DNA of 64,000 bases from Hyphomonadaceae bacterium UKL13-1 (GTDB lineage: Bacteria > Pseudomonadota > Alphaproteobacteria > Caulobacterales > Aquidulcibacteraceae): assembly GCA_001602435.1 (NCBI GenBank), contig CP012156.1, positions 1,942,001 through 2,006,000 of the forward strand, given 5' to 3'. The position numbers were made by a program, and so were the translations under genes. Within the stretch, counting starts at the first letter, position 1. Each line of letters opens with the position of its first letter. This document shows, piece after piece, positions 52,639 to 60,339 of the stretch. The notes below the pieces were generated by a model, which was not told where the DNA came from, searched no databases, and worked only from the letters and a program-made list of their open reading frames with translations.

Positions 52639-53499
52639 ATGACCGTCCACATACCCGCGAGCCAGTTCACGCGCTTTGAAGTCCGCCCTTTGACGCCCAC
52701 CATTGGCGCGGAATTGCTGGGTCTTGATCTAAGCCAAGACTTAGATGACGCCATGATTGCCGACATTCGTGCCGCCCTTCTGGCCCATAAGGTTGTCTTC
52801 TTCCGCGACCAAAACATCGACCGCGCCCAACATTTGGCCTTCGCCAGAAGGTTTGGCCCACTCGAAATTCACCCAGCCACCCCGCGAGATCAACCGGACC
52901 CAGAGGTCCTGCGCATTGCCCATGGCCCCAATTCGCGCGGGGTTGAGAATAATTGGCATTCCGATGTGACTTGGCGGGCAGAGCCGTCGCTGGGCTCCAT
53001 CTTGCGCGCGATCGAATTGCCCGAAGTCGGCGGCGACACCCTCTTTTCCGACATGTATGCAGCCTATGACGCGCTGAGCCCTGCGATGCAGGCCTTTGTC
53101 TGCACGCTGGAAGCCGAGCACGATATTGCGCGGGTCTTTGCCAAGAGACTTAATCAAGACATTGAAAAGCTTCACGAGAAATTTCCTGTTCAAACCCATC
53201 CTGTTGTTCGAACCCACCCGGAGACAGGTCGGCGCGGGCTTTATGTCAACACGGGCTTCACCACCCGCATTCTGGGACTCTCCAAGAAGGAGAGCGATTG
53301 GCTGCTCGACCATTTGTACAGCCTCGCTGCCGTGCCAGAACGTGTTTGCCGCTTCCGCTGGGCACCGGGCTCGCTGGCCTTTTGGGACAATCGCGCTTGC
53401 CAACATTATGCGGCATCGGACTATTTCCCAGCCGTGCGCATTATGGAGCGGGTGACCATTGCGGGGGATAGACCTTATTTTGATCCGTCACGGGGATGA
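52639..53499 (+). CDS. TauD/TfdA-family Fe(II)/2-oxoglutarate dioxygenase
   Basis: 286 residues. Metal ligands in WHSDVTWRAEPSLGSIL (HxD, about residues 106-108) and NRACQHYAASD (second His near 255); Arg in VRIMERVTI for 2-oxoglutarate. Also GAELLGLDLSQDLDD and VFFRDQNIDRAQHLAFARRFGP at the N-terminal half. The substrate (taurine, alkylsulfates, aryloxyacids or other) cannot be inferred. ATG 52639 with gggagag about nine bases upstream. It lies 80 bases after ccr and 13 bases before the GGCT-like gene. Confidence 0.93.
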   Translation: MTVHIPASQFTRFEVRPLTPTIGAELLGLDLSQDLDDAMIADIRAALLAHKVVFFRDQNIDRAQHLAFARRFGPLEIHPATPRDQPDPEVLRIAHGPNSRGVENNWHSDVTWRAEPSLGSILRAIELPEVGGDTLFSDMYAAYDALSPAMQAFVCTLEAEHDIARVFAKRLNQDIEKLHEKFPVQTHPVVRTHPETGRRGLYVNTGFTTRILGLSKKESDWLLDHLYSLAAVPERVCRFRWAPGSLAFWDNRACQHYAASDYFPAVRIMERVTIAGDRPYFDPSRG

Positions 53500-53512
53500 T
53501 AGACCGACCACA

Positions 53513-53851
53513 ATGATGCACGTCGATTATTGTTTAGCCACCTATGGGACGCTGGCCCCCGGCAAGCCCAATCACCACCGCCTCGCCCATCTGGGTGGAA
53601 CATGGACGACCGGAACCCTGCGTGGACATTTGGTTGAAACGGGCTGGGGCGCAGCTTTGGGCTTTCCAGCCCTCAAGCTTGATCCCGCGGGTGATCTGAT
53701 TGAAGTCCATCTCCTGATCTGCGAGCAATTGCCGCAGCAATGGGAATGGCTCGACGCCTTTGAAGGGGCCGAATATCGCCGCAGCGACGTGCGTGTCGAA
53801 ACGGCAGATGGCCCCGTCCCTGCTTGGATCTATTTGGCCGCGCAGGCCTAA
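53513..53851 (+). CDS. Gamma-glutamylcyclotransferase-like protein (AIG2 fold)
   Basis: 112 residues. The YGTL motif near the N-terminus (CLATYGTLAPGKPNHHRL), a G-rich second strand (GTWTTGTLRGHLVETGWGAALGFPAL), and Glu in WLDAFEGAEYRRSDV define the GGCT-like fold, with the Glu as likely catalytic residue. Starts at ATG 53513 or 53516. Overlaps the stop of the convergent membrane gene by four bases (53848-53851, CTAA). Specific substrate unknown. Confidence 0.85.
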   Translation: MMHVDYCLATYGTLAPGKPNHHRLAHLGGTWTTGTLRGHLVETGWGAALGFPALKLDPAGDLIEVHLLICEQLPQQWEWLDAFEGAEYRRSDVRVETADGPVPAWIYLAAQA

Positions 53852-54522
53852 GGCATCATCAGCAGTCGTGCGGCGTCATAGATCGCCCATAGTCCCAAAG
53901 GCACCAGCAAGACCGGGGTCAGACGGCGGATCGTCCAATCCATGAAGCGGTTGATCGTGCCGATTAAGGGCTCAAACTGCTTGTGAGCGATCAGGCGATA
54001 GCAGAGCAGAAAAATCAATGGGCTGACATAGATCAGGCTATAGAAGGCAAGCCACACCAGAAGGCCGAGAAAGCTTGCTTCGGTCGCCACCATGATCGGT
54101 ATGGCCCCGAAATAAGGGAAAGCCGTTGGCATATCGGAAATGGTCGCACCCAGAGCGAATAGAAAGACGCCGATGATAGCGGCAGAGCTGGGCTTCTTAA
54201 CCGACTTGCCCTCCCCCATGGGCGGGCGTCGCCATAACAAGACCGCTCCAATGAAACAGCCAAGTGCAAGGGTCAGCCAGAAAGCCACCATCATCCACGG
54301 CTTTATCCAAGGCTTTACGGCGGTCAGCAGTTCCGCCCAGCCAGCCACCAGTGCAACACCTGTCAAGAAATAGACCAAAAATGTCGCACCAATGAAGGCA
54401 AGCCCCCGCCCGAGGCTCTGCTGCCCGGCAATGACAACCGCACAAGCGGCAATCGAAAATGGATTGAGGCTGTCGAGAAAGCCTAAGCCAATAATGGCGA
54501 GAAGAGCGGTTAGAAATGTCAT
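53848..54522 (-). CDS. Six-helix inner-membrane protein (GAP/LysE/CcdA-like)
   Basis: 224 residues with six hydrophobic helices. The N-terminal LGFLDSLNPFSIAACAVVIAGQQSLGRGLAFIGATFLVYFLTGVALV resembles the 'NP' helix-hairpin of GAP/LysE and CcdA-type transporters. The middle is basic (EGKSVKKPSS) and separates two three-helix halves. There are no conserved Cys pairs of CcdA, so electron transport is unlikely. Cargo unknown. It is encoded at the edge of the 1-kb non-coding region. Confidence 0.72.
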   Translation of the reverse strand: MTFLTALLAIIGLGFLDSLNPFSIAACAVVIAGQQSLGRGLAFIGATFLVYFLTGVALVAGWAELLTAVKPWIKPWMMVAFWLTLALGCFIGAVLLWRRPPMGEGKSVKKPSSAAIIGVFLFALGATISDMPTAFPYFGAIPIMVATEASFLGLLVWLAFYSLIYVSPLIFLLCYRLIAHKQFEPLIGTINRFMDWTIRRLTPVLLVPLGLWAIYDAARLLMMP

Positions 54523-54584
54523 CTTCGTGGTCAGTGATGATCTAGAGTCTGGCTTTGGAACAGAGGTTTTTCCGGTGATTGGAC

Positions 54585-54900
54585 GAGCTTAAGCGAACAC
54601 TGTGTAGGGATGATGGAGGTCGCGATGGGGTGAGACAGAAAGCCGGTCCAAGAAACACCAACACCCATAGCCCCGCGTGGAAAACCACCGGGGGTGCGGC
54701 TGAATGAGGGGCCGGGGCGCGTGGTATGCGCCAAATGAGGTGGGCCAGATTAACGGACTGGCCCGGAATACGACGCAAACCGTGCGCCCCGGCTGAAAAG
54801 TTCTGTGTGCTTAGGTGGTTCATGACGCCACGGGTGGTTCAAATTTCCCCCGCCTAGTTCGTAAAGGCCTCATCCTAGAAGCTTGCGCTTCCAAAAATAT
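54585..54900. ncRNA. Candidate structured RNA, family not recognised
   Basis: Several compatible stems: gccggggcgc (54711-54720) with gcgccccggc (54784-54793), 10 perfect pairs; inside it gggccag (54742-54748) with ctggccc (54758-54764), loop 9; and gtgg-aaaa-ccac at 54677-54688. Downstream, gaagc-ttgc-gcttc stands near 54879-54892. Such nested stems are unusual for random spacer and fit a folded RNA or a cis leader of the minus-strand membrane gene at 53848-54522; strand is not decided. Confidence 0.4.
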
Positions 54901-55156
54901 ATAAGGCTTCCCCAAGGCGTCTCAAAGGCATCGCCTAAGTTCTTGACCAAGGGCTTCACACGGCAGTCGGGCTCAAGCACACCGGGCATCAGGACAGCTA
55001 ATCCCAATGAAACACGAGGTCGCCACTTCAACCTCGATTAATCCCGCTTACCATCCCCAACCGGTGTCGCCGCTGCAGCAACAACGCCCTCTCGTTGGAG
55101 ATGGCCTTAAGTTATGCGGGGTTTGATGGGTGGGGGATAGATTTTTATTTGTGCGC

Positions 55157-55304
55157 TCCCCTCTCCCCATGGGAGAGGGGAAGGGGGTGAGGGCTTACGG
55201 GCATAAAAGCTTACTTTGCTTAGGGGCTTAGATTGGACCGGAATAACTAAATTATTGTGCGCCTAAGCCCTCACCCCCCGCCCCTCTCCCAGAGGGAGAG
55301 GGGA
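55157..55304. repeat. Inverted pair of REP-like C/G palindromes
   Basis: Unit one, 55157-55197, is a palindrome (tcccctctc ... gagagggga) followed by gggggtgagggctta. Unit two, 55263-55304, is the same unit in opposite direction: taagccctcacccccc, then a perfect 10-bp hairpin cccctctccc-aga-gggagagggg (55281-55303). About 65 bases of non-repetitive sequence lie between. The pair looks like a BIME-style repeat or the ends of a small non-autonomous element. Confidence 0.6.
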
Positions 55305-55414
55305 GAGCGGCAGCAGTTGGGACACGCCACTTCCCCGTTTACGCCGATGTGTCCCGAAGGGACTGAAGGGGTGTTTCCATCTGGACAGATTTTGGCGAGA
55401 CAGAAGGATCACCA

Positions 55415-55484
55415 AAAGGACCGCGCAACAAAAGTTGCGCATGCAAACGCGATGACAAGCCCAACTTTTGTTGCGCGGTCCTTT
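55415..55484. repeat. Perfect 23-bp inverted repeat (long hairpin)
   Basis: The arm at 55415-55437 begins aaaggaccgcgcaac and its exact reverse complement occupies 55462-55484, with a 24-base loop. On the minus strand the stem is followed by tttt, so it could end transcription of the serine hydrolase gene, but perfect 23-bp arms are longer than usual for a terminator and suggest a mobile repeat remnant. Confidence 0.65.
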
Positions 55485-55485
55485 A

Positions 55486-55516
55486 TCCCCGCCGAAGCGT
55501 CAGCGAAGGGCGGGGA
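55486..55516. repeat. Hairpin with 8-bp C/G arms
   Basis: tccccgcc (55486-55493) and ggcgggga (55509-55516) pair perfectly around a 15-base loop. It follows the 23-bp inverted repeat with one base between and lies 25 bases from the stop codon of the serine hydrolase. Confidence 0.5.
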
Positions 55517-55541
55517 CCTCAGTGAGTATGGGCTTTCCCCT

Positions 55542-56855
55542 TCACCGCGCCGTGAGTTTCGCCGTCAATGCCCCGAAGGCGGCATCATGGATTGCGGCGG
55601 TGAAGAGGTTGGACAGCACAGGGTGGCTGCCAAAGCGCACGATGACGATTTGGTTTGTGGGGTCGATATAGACGCGCTGGCCCGCTACGCCGAACAGATT
55701 GAAGCTTTGATTGGCATCGTGGCTGATCCAGAATTGGCTGTGATAGGACCAGTTGAGGCGCGCGGGGATGGGATTTGAGGCCCGGAATGCTGCATTATCG
55801 CCGCCCGCCTTGATCTTTTTCACCACGGCGGCGGGAATGATTTGTTGGCCGTTAAAGCGGCCATCTTGGCGCAGCATTTCGCCCAAGCGCGCAAGGTCTC
55901 GGGCCGTGACATTGAGACCCGCAGCCGCGATTTCTTGACCGGCAGGATCAATCGCCCAAGTTGCGTCATGCTCCACCCCCAACTTCTTCCAAACCCGTTC
56001 TGAGACAAGGCCTGCTAGGCTCTGCCCGCTCGCCCGCACAAGGACCCAGCCAAGCGCGTCGGTGGCGGCAGAACGGTAGCGAAATGGACCGCCGGATTCT
56101 GCAAAGCGGGTCTTTAGCGTCGGCAGGGCCTCATATACGCCTTTTGGTGCCGGGATATTCGCAGGGCCCCAGCCCCACGCCAAAGCATAGCGATGAATCT
56201 CTGCATTTGGATTGGCGTAATTTTCGTCAAAGCTGACCCCGTCGCGCATATCCATCAGGTCGCGCACGGTCGCCGTTTCCCAGGCTGAGCCAATCAGTTC
56301 TGGCACATAGGTGACGACTTTGGCGGTCTCGTCCAATTTGCCGTCATGGATCAATAGTTCTGCCATCAGGCCGACAAAGGATTTGCTGACCGAGAAGAGC
56401 AAATGCTGGCTTTCCGGTGCCATGCCATTGGCATAGCGCTCATAGACGATCTTGCCCTTGTGCAGCACCAGCATGACATCAGTATGGGTTTCAGCTTCAA
56501 ACTGCGACCAGTTGATGGTCTTGCCATCTGGGGCCACAAACGTCAGGCCGTCGAGCGATACGGGTTGGCTGGGCAGCGGGCTGACTTGCCCACCGCGCGC
56601 CACGCCGCGGGTTGGAAACAGCTCTCGCACATGCTGATAGCTCCAGCCCGTATAAGGATAGGCAAGTGCATTTTCGCGCGTGATGCGCTTATCGGCTGGG
56701 GCCGGAAAGCCAACATTATAGCCCGACTTCTGCCAATCCAGACGGGGCTGCGGGGCCGGTGGCGTTGTTGGCGCTTGGGCATTAGCCGTCCCGGCACTTA
56801 GACCGGCTGTTAGTACGAGCATTAGGCTGAGCGACTTTAGAAGTTTCTTATTCAT
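55542..56855 (-). CDS. Exported beta-lactamase-fold serine hydrolase (class C/NylB-like)
   Basis: 437 residues. Signal peptide about 1-27 (SLSLMLVLTAGLSAGTANA-QA). Class C-type catalytic motif SVSKSFVGLM (SxxK; Ser about 155, Lys 158) and YRSAATDALGWVL as the YxN-equivalent (Tyr-Arg-Ser). The KTG region is replaced by FNLFGVAGQRVYIDP. The pattern matches 6-aminohexanoate-dimer hydrolase (NylB)/EstB relatives, so an esterase or amidase is more likely than a beta-lactamase. ggagg lies seven bases upstream of ATG 56855. A T-rich repeat (56870-56898) sits just upstream of the gene. Confidence 0.88.
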   Translation of the reverse strand: MNKKLLKSLSLMLVLTAGLSAGTANAQAPTTPPAPQPRLDWQKSGYNVGFPAPADKRITRENALAYPYTGWSYQHVRELFPTRGVARGGQVSPLPSQPVSLDGLTFVAPDGKTINWSQFEAETHTDVMLVLHKGKIVYERYANGMAPESQHLLFSVSKSFVGLMAELLIHDGKLDETAKVVTYVPELIGSAWETATVRDLMDMRDGVSFDENYANPNAEIHRYALAWGWGPANIPAPKGVYEALPTLKTRFAESGGPFRYRSAATDALGWVLVRASGQSLAGLVSERVWKKLGVEHDATWAIDPAGQEIAAAGLNVTARDLARLGEMLRQDGRFNGQQIIPAAVVKKIKAGGDNAAFRASNPIPARLNWSYHSQFWISHDANQSFNLFGVAGQRVYIDPTNQIVIVRFGSHPVLSNLFTAAIHDAAFGALTAKLTAR

Positions 56856-56869
56856 GGCGGGCCTCCCTA

Positions 56870-56898
56870 TTTTGCTTTTTGTTTTTTGCTTTTTGTTT
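56870..56898. repeat. Low-complexity T-rich repeat before the serine hydrolase
   Basis: Two copies of a unit like ttttgctttttgtt in tandem (minus strand A-rich). They lie 15-43 bases upstream of the hydrolase start and could slip during replication, altering spacing near the promoter or leader. It may also act as an A-rich UP element. Confidence 0.5.
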
Positions 56899-56911
56899 CT
56901 GGATCGTGACC

Positions 56912-57661
56912 TTACTTGGCCAGAACAGCAAACACTTTTGCGACATCGCTGTCGGTCATCACGCGTAAGCTGCCAGCCATTAGATCTTCAGGCAGGATCA
57001 ATGCGCCAATCTGATCCCGGTGAAGGGCGGTGACATGATTGCCGATGGCGGCAAACATGCGGCGAACCTGATGATAGCGGCCTTCATGCAGCGTCAAAAT
57101 GGCCGAACGCTCCCCCGTCACGTCCAGCTCTGCCGGCAACAGAGGCTTGGTCTCTCCGTCTAGCATCAGGCCACCAGCGGCGAAGGTGGCCGCTTCAGTC
57201 CCGTTCAACGGCCGATCCAAAGTAACGACATAGCGCTTGGGGACATGGTGCTTGGGCGAGATGATTTTGTGTAACAGGTCGCCATCATCGGTCATCAGGA
57301 TGAGGCCGGAGGTTTCCTTATCGAGCCGCCCGACAGTCGATAAGGCCGGGTCTCGCGCGCGCCATCGATCTGGCAGCAGGTCATAGATCAAAGTGCCTGC
57401 CTCTTTGCGCGAGCAAGTCACGCCCAAAGGCTTGTGCACCATGATGACCATGCCGGGTAAAGGATCGAGCTTTTTGCCGCGGATCAAAAGCCTTGCGGGC
57501 AAGTCGGCTTCTAACCGCACCCGGGCCGCTTCATCCTGCACGGCCTGCCCATCGAGGGTTATCCAGCCCGCCTTTGTCATCAGACCAATGTCGCGCCGTG
57601 AGCCATAGCCCATATTGGCCAGCAAGCGGTCGAGACGGGCGGTCGGGACAGGCTTGCTCAT
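56912..57661 (-). CDS. RsuA-family 16S rRNA pseudouridine synthase
   Basis: 249 residues. N-terminal S4 domain (LDRLLANMGYGSRRDIGLMTKAGWITLDGQAV) and catalytic VGRLDKETSGLILMTDDGDL with the Asp in RLDKETSG; RYHQVRRMFAAIGNHVTALHRDQIG is the C-terminal RsuA signature. It isomerises U516 in E. coli 16S rRNA; the exact target here is assumed. It overlaps the upstream methyltransferase gene by four bases (ATGA). Confidence 0.92.
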   Translation of the reverse strand: MSKPVPTARLDRLLANMGYGSRRDIGLMTKAGWITLDGQAVQDEAARVRLEADLPARLLIRGKKLDPLPGMVIMVHKPLGVTCSRKEAGTLIYDLLPDRWRARDPALSTVGRLDKETSGLILMTDDGDLLHKIISPKHHVPKRYVVTLDRPLNGTEAATFAAGGLMLDGETKPLLPAELDVTGERSAILTLHEGRYHQVRRMFAAIGNHVTALHRDQIGALILPEDLMAGSLRVMTDSDVAKVFAVLAK

Positions 57662-58566
57662 CGGATCGCCTGATAGACTTTAAAGCCCTGCGCTTCAGAC
57701 TTCAGCGTGAAGCTGGCAAAGCGGGCCTTCAAGATCGCCTCATAGGGCAAATGGCGGTTTGCGGTGAGCCAGAGGGAGCCACCGGGGCGGAGGGCTTCTG
57801 CCGCGCGACCAATCATGGCCATGCCGAGGGTCTGATCCTCAATCCCTGCGCGATGGAAAGGTGGGTTCATGACGATGGTGTCGAAGCTCTGGCCCCCAGT
57901 CCCATCGGCGACCAAATCGGTCCAGACGCTCGCAAAGCGCGGGTCAGAAATCGCCTTATGGGCGGCAGCAATCGCGCGACGGTCGAGCTCAAAGCCTGTG
58001 AGGGCGGTAACTTTCGCGCTTTGCAGCACGAAGCGTGACAACACCCCTGCCCCGCAACCAAAGTCAGCAATCTTGCCGGATAAGGCGGGCAAGACATCCA
58101 ACAGTGCTTGCGTGCCAACATCGATCCGGTCCCAACTGAAGAGGCCCGGCTGGCCCCAAATACCAAGTTCAGGCAGGAGCCGTGAGGCACCTTCAGCCAG
58201 CGCCGCCTCAATGCCACGCAGGGCTTCTGGGCGCTTGCCTTGGCAAATGCGGTGGTGTCGCTTGGGCTGGTCTGAGACCATCACCCCAAAGCCCAACAAA
58301 TCCTTGGCGAGGCGGGTGCCGCCTTTGTCTTTGGGGGCCAAAATCGTCAAGGGTGCGCCAGGTGCCAAGGCGCGCAAAGCAAGCGCGATTTCATGGCGGC
58401 GCTCCATCGTATTGGAAGGGGCCCGCATGACGAGGCCTGTATAGGAGCCTTCTTTCAAGGCATCCAAATTGACCGCGCCGGGATGCAAGGGTGAAACTTG
58501 CACGCTACCTTCAGGCACGTCGACGAGACCTGCGGGAATATCGCCATAGATGATTATTCTGCTCAT
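57658..58566 (-). CDS. RsmC-like 16S rRNA guanine-N2 methyltransferase
   Basis: 302 residues. Two MTS-type domains: a degenerate N-terminal half and a catalytic C-terminal half with IADFGCGAGVLSRFVLQSA (SAM motif I) and DTIVMNPPFHRA (NPPF, motif IV), as in RsmC, which methylates G1207. ATG 58566 (MSRIIIYGDIP) is chosen over a frame open to 58593. Coupled to rsuA-like gene downstream, giving a two-gene 16S rRNA modification unit. Confidence 0.9.
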   Translation of the reverse strand: MSRIIIYGDIPAGLVDVPEGSVQVSPLHPGAVNLDALKEGSYTGLVMRAPSNTMERRHEIALALRALAPGAPLTILAPKDKGGTRLAKDLLGFGVMVSDQPKRHHRICQGKRPEALRGIEAALAEGASRLLPELGIWGQPGLFSWDRIDVGTQALLDVLPALSGKIADFGCGAGVLSRFVLQSAKVTALTGFELDRRAIAAAHKAISDPRFASVWTDLVADGTGGQSFDTIVMNPPFHRAGIEDQTLGMAMIGRAAEALRPGGSLWLTANRHLPYEAILKARFASFTLKSEAQGFKVYQAIR

Positions 58567-58625
58567 TACCGTGATCTGGGCTAGATCGGCCACGGATACA
58601 AGTTTTGCTGATCAGTTGTCAGCCG

Positions 58626-58934
58626 CTAGATCGGCATCCGCATGATTTCTTGATAGGCTTGGATGGCCTGATCGCGGAAGGCCAGCATGGTCTCCATTTG
58701 CACTTCAGCGGCGGCAACAGCCGTCACCACATCCACCATCTCCGCTTTGCCGGTCACCGCTTGGGCGGCTTGGGTTTCTGCGGCCTTTGTGGCTTCGACC
58801 GTGGAGGAGACTTGTTGGGCCAACATGGACGAGAAATTGAAATTGGTATCGGCAATGGCGGGGCCGGTGCTGGGCGCAGCACCGCCAGCGGCAGCACCAT
58901 AGGCTTTGGCGGCAAGAAGGGCGGCTGAATTCAT
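58626..58934 (-). CDS. fliE: Flagellar hook-basal body protein FliE
   Basis: 102 residues. Small rod adaptor between MS-ring and proximal rod. C-terminal pattern EMVDVVTAVAAAEVQMETMLAFRDQAIQAYQEIMRMPI is diagnostic. N-terminal half is Ala-rich and less conserved. aggaga stands about nine bases before ATG 58934. Last gene of flgB-flgC-fliE, 30 bases after flgC. Confidence 0.95.
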   Translation of the reverse strand: MNSAALLAAKAYGAAAGGAAPSTGPAIADTNFNFSSMLAQQVSSTVEATKAAETQAAQAVTGKAEMVDVVTAVAAAEVQMETMLAFRDQAIQAYQEIMRMPI

Positions 58935-58964
58935 GGCTCAGGTTTCTCCTGAAAAAAAGCGCGC

Positions 58965-59378
58965 TTAGCGGCGCAAAAGATCAAGCGTGCGCGACATCAT
59001 CGCCCGCGCGCTTTCAACGACATTGAGGTTGGCTTCATAAGCACGCTGGGCTTCACGCATATCGAGGCTTTCAATCAGCGTGTTGACATTCGGCAGTTTC
59101 ACATAGCCCTCGGCATTGGCACCGGGGTGGGTCGGGTCATAGCGCAGACGAAAATCCGACGTGTCCTTTTGGACCTTGGTCATCTTGACTTCAGTGGTGC
59201 CATTCTCGCGGTTCAGAACCTGGCCAAACACGCTGACTTTGCGCTGATAGGGGTCGGCCCCGGGATTGGGCGCGGTGGAATTGGCGTTCGCGATGTTTTC
59301 CGCAATTACCTTCATCCGCGCCGTTTGAGCGCGGAGGCCGGAAGCAGCAACATTGAGCGCAGCATTCATATCTGTCAT
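58965..59378 (-). CDS. flgC: Flagellar proximal rod protein FlgC
   Basis: 137 residues. Begins MTDMNAALNVAASGLRAQTARMKVIAENIANANSTAPNPG, the rod-protein N-terminal helix, and ends in the conserved DMREAQRAYEANLNVVESARAMMSRTLDLLRR. Structural rod subunit in the periplasm, exported by the flagellar type III system. Starts 11 bases after flgB. Confidence 0.97.
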   Translation of the reverse strand: MTDMNAALNVAASGLRAQTARMKVIAENIANANSTAPNPGADPYQRKVSVFGQVLNRENGTTEVKMTKVQKDTSDFRLRYDPTHPGANAEGYVKLPNVNTLIESLDMREAQRAYEANLNVVESARAMMSRTLDLLRR

Positions 59379-59389
59379 GGCTTATCTTC

Positions 59390-59833
59390 CTATTGCGGCT
59401 TGCGCGATGCCAAGCGCATCAATTGCAAACCCTTTTGATAGAGGCCCAGAGCCGCGTCATAATTCATGCGCGTATCGGCCACTTTGATCATTTGTTCTTC
59501 CAAGACGACCGCATTGCCATCCAGCGTCACTTCGCTGTCAGGCGTCTTAATCGCGCGGCCAGAACCTGCAGCGGGTGCCCCGCCGTCGAGGTGCCCTGCC
59601 TGCGTTGCTGCCATTTTGACCGGTGACAAAGGGGCAGCCCCGGCTAATCCACTGCGCGCTTGGGGCATTTGCCGTGCGATTGCATCGGCAAAGGCACGAT
59701 TATCGAGATCACGCGGTACATATTTAGGGGTAGACGCATTGGCGACATTCTCAGCCAAAAGCTTCTGACGTTCATTCAGAAAGCCCATACGTTCGCGCAG
59801 AACGTTAAAAAATGGCGTGTCGGTGATGCCCAT
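59390..59833 (-). CDS. flgB: Flagellar proximal rod protein FlgB
   Basis: 147 residues. FNVLRERMGFLNERQKLLAENVANASTPKYVPRDL is the FlgB rod motif; the C-terminal EEQMIKVADTRMNYDAALGLYQKGLQLMRLA also fits. First gene of the operon from ATG 59833 (aaggatcaggtc upstream). Two CtrA-type boxes lie 49-98 bases upstream, suggesting cell-cycle control as in Caulobacter class II flagellar genes. Confidence 0.95.
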   Translation of the reverse strand: MGITDTPFFNVLRERMGFLNERQKLLAENVANASTPKYVPRDLDNRAFADAIARQMPQARSGLAGAAPLSPVKMAATQAGHLDGGAPAAGSGRAIKTPDSEVTLDGNAVVLEEQMIKVADTRMNYDAALGLYQKGLQLMRLASRKPQ

Positions 59834-59882
59834 GACCTGATCCTTGCGATTCTTCGCACCTGTAATGATGAAGTGATCATGG

Positions 59883-59897
59883 TTAAGCACTGATTAA
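59883..59897. promoter_or_regulatory. CtrA-type box 1 (TTAA-N7-TTAA)
   Basis: ttaa-gcactga-ttaa, an exact match to the CtrA full-site consensus. It sits inside a wider inverted repeat (catggtt ... aaccatg) spanning 59878-59905. Located between the divergent flgB and fliO operons. Confidence 0.7.
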
Positions 59898-59916
59898 GAA
59901 CCATGAAGGCATCTTG

Positions 59917-59931
59917 TTAACCTTTGATTAA
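59917..59931. promoter_or_regulatory. CtrA-type box 2 (TTAA-N7-TTAA)
   Basis: ttaa-cctttga-ttaa followed by cc; on the minus strand it reads TTAA-TCAAAGG-TTAAC. It starts 34 bases from box 1. It could serve either flgB or fliO. Confidence 0.75.
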
Positions 59932-60012
59932 CCGGAGCGGGCGACGCGGGATCACGCGGGCAGAAGCGCGCGAAACTTGGGTGGTATGGCATCTAGGATA
60001 GAGGGCTGACCA

Positions 60013-60339
60013 ATGGAACTTTTCTTAGACCTTGTTCGGGCGACGGCCGCCTTAGCGTTTACGCTGGGCCTGTTGCTAGGGGCAGCTTGGCTGGCGCGGC
60101 GGTACGGTCTGATGCAGGGTCAAATGCCCAGCCTGACAAAGGGCCGACTGAAATTGGTTGAGCAATTGTGGCTAGATGCCGGACGGACTCGTGCCATTCT
60201 CATCCGATGCGACGATCAGGAGCATTTGGTTTTGGTCTCGCCCACCGGGGCCAGCACCATCAGCTCCAAGACCATCGACCCAGAAGCCACCAGTCCCGCT
60301 CCGCACGCTGTAACTTCAGCTACAGGCACCCAGTCATGA
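60013..60339 (+). CDS. fliO: Flagellar biosynthesis protein FliO
   Basis: 108 residues. One N-terminal membrane helix (about 9-28, LVRATAALAFTLGLLLGAAWLARRYG), then a small cytoplasmic domain with RLKLVEQLWLDAGRTRAILIRCDDQEHLVLVSPTG, the FliO pattern. Assists assembly of the FliPQR export gate. Divergent from flgB and coupled to fliP by ATGA. Confidence 0.9.
   Translation: MELFLDLVRATAALAFTLGLLLGAAWLARRYGLMQGQMPSLTKGRLKLVEQLWLDAGRTRAILIRCDDQEHLVLVSPTGASTISSKTIDPEATSPAPHAVTSATGTQS

Larger units (their letters stand above)
54523..55541. other. 1.0-kb stretch without a convincing gene, hairpin- and repeat-rich
   Basis: No frame here has gene-like composition or a ribosome site; short open frames on both strands are shadows of GC-rich repeats. 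Part one (about 54585-54900) contains several perfect stems (see separate entry). Part two (about 55150-55520) contains an inverted pair of C/G-rich palindromes, a perfect 23-bp inverted repeat and another hairpin. I looked for tRNA, tmRNA, RNase P and SRP RNA signatures on both strands and saw none that fit. Confidence 0.7.

Noticed and set aside
54531..54823. Minus-strand open frames of 67 and 93 codons in the gene-free region
   Set aside because: No ribosome site, Pro/Ser/Arg-rich composition typical of antisense frames over GC-rich structure, and overlap with the candidate structured RNA stems.
54540..54850. Structured region tested by eye as a cobalamin, TPP or glycine riboswitch on the minus strand
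   Set aside because: None of the conserved boxes of those classes is present.
54830..54860. T-arm-like ggttcaaat followed by C-rich sequence, considered as tRNA or permuted tmRNA
   Set aside because: The flanking bases do not form a 5-bp T stem, no CCA end or acceptor partner is found, and no tag-like frame ending in Ala-Ala follows.
55257..55778. Plus-strand open frame of 173 codons
   Set aside because: It runs through the REP-like palindromes and the 23-bp inverted repeat and then antisense to the serine hydrolase; no gene-like start or composition.
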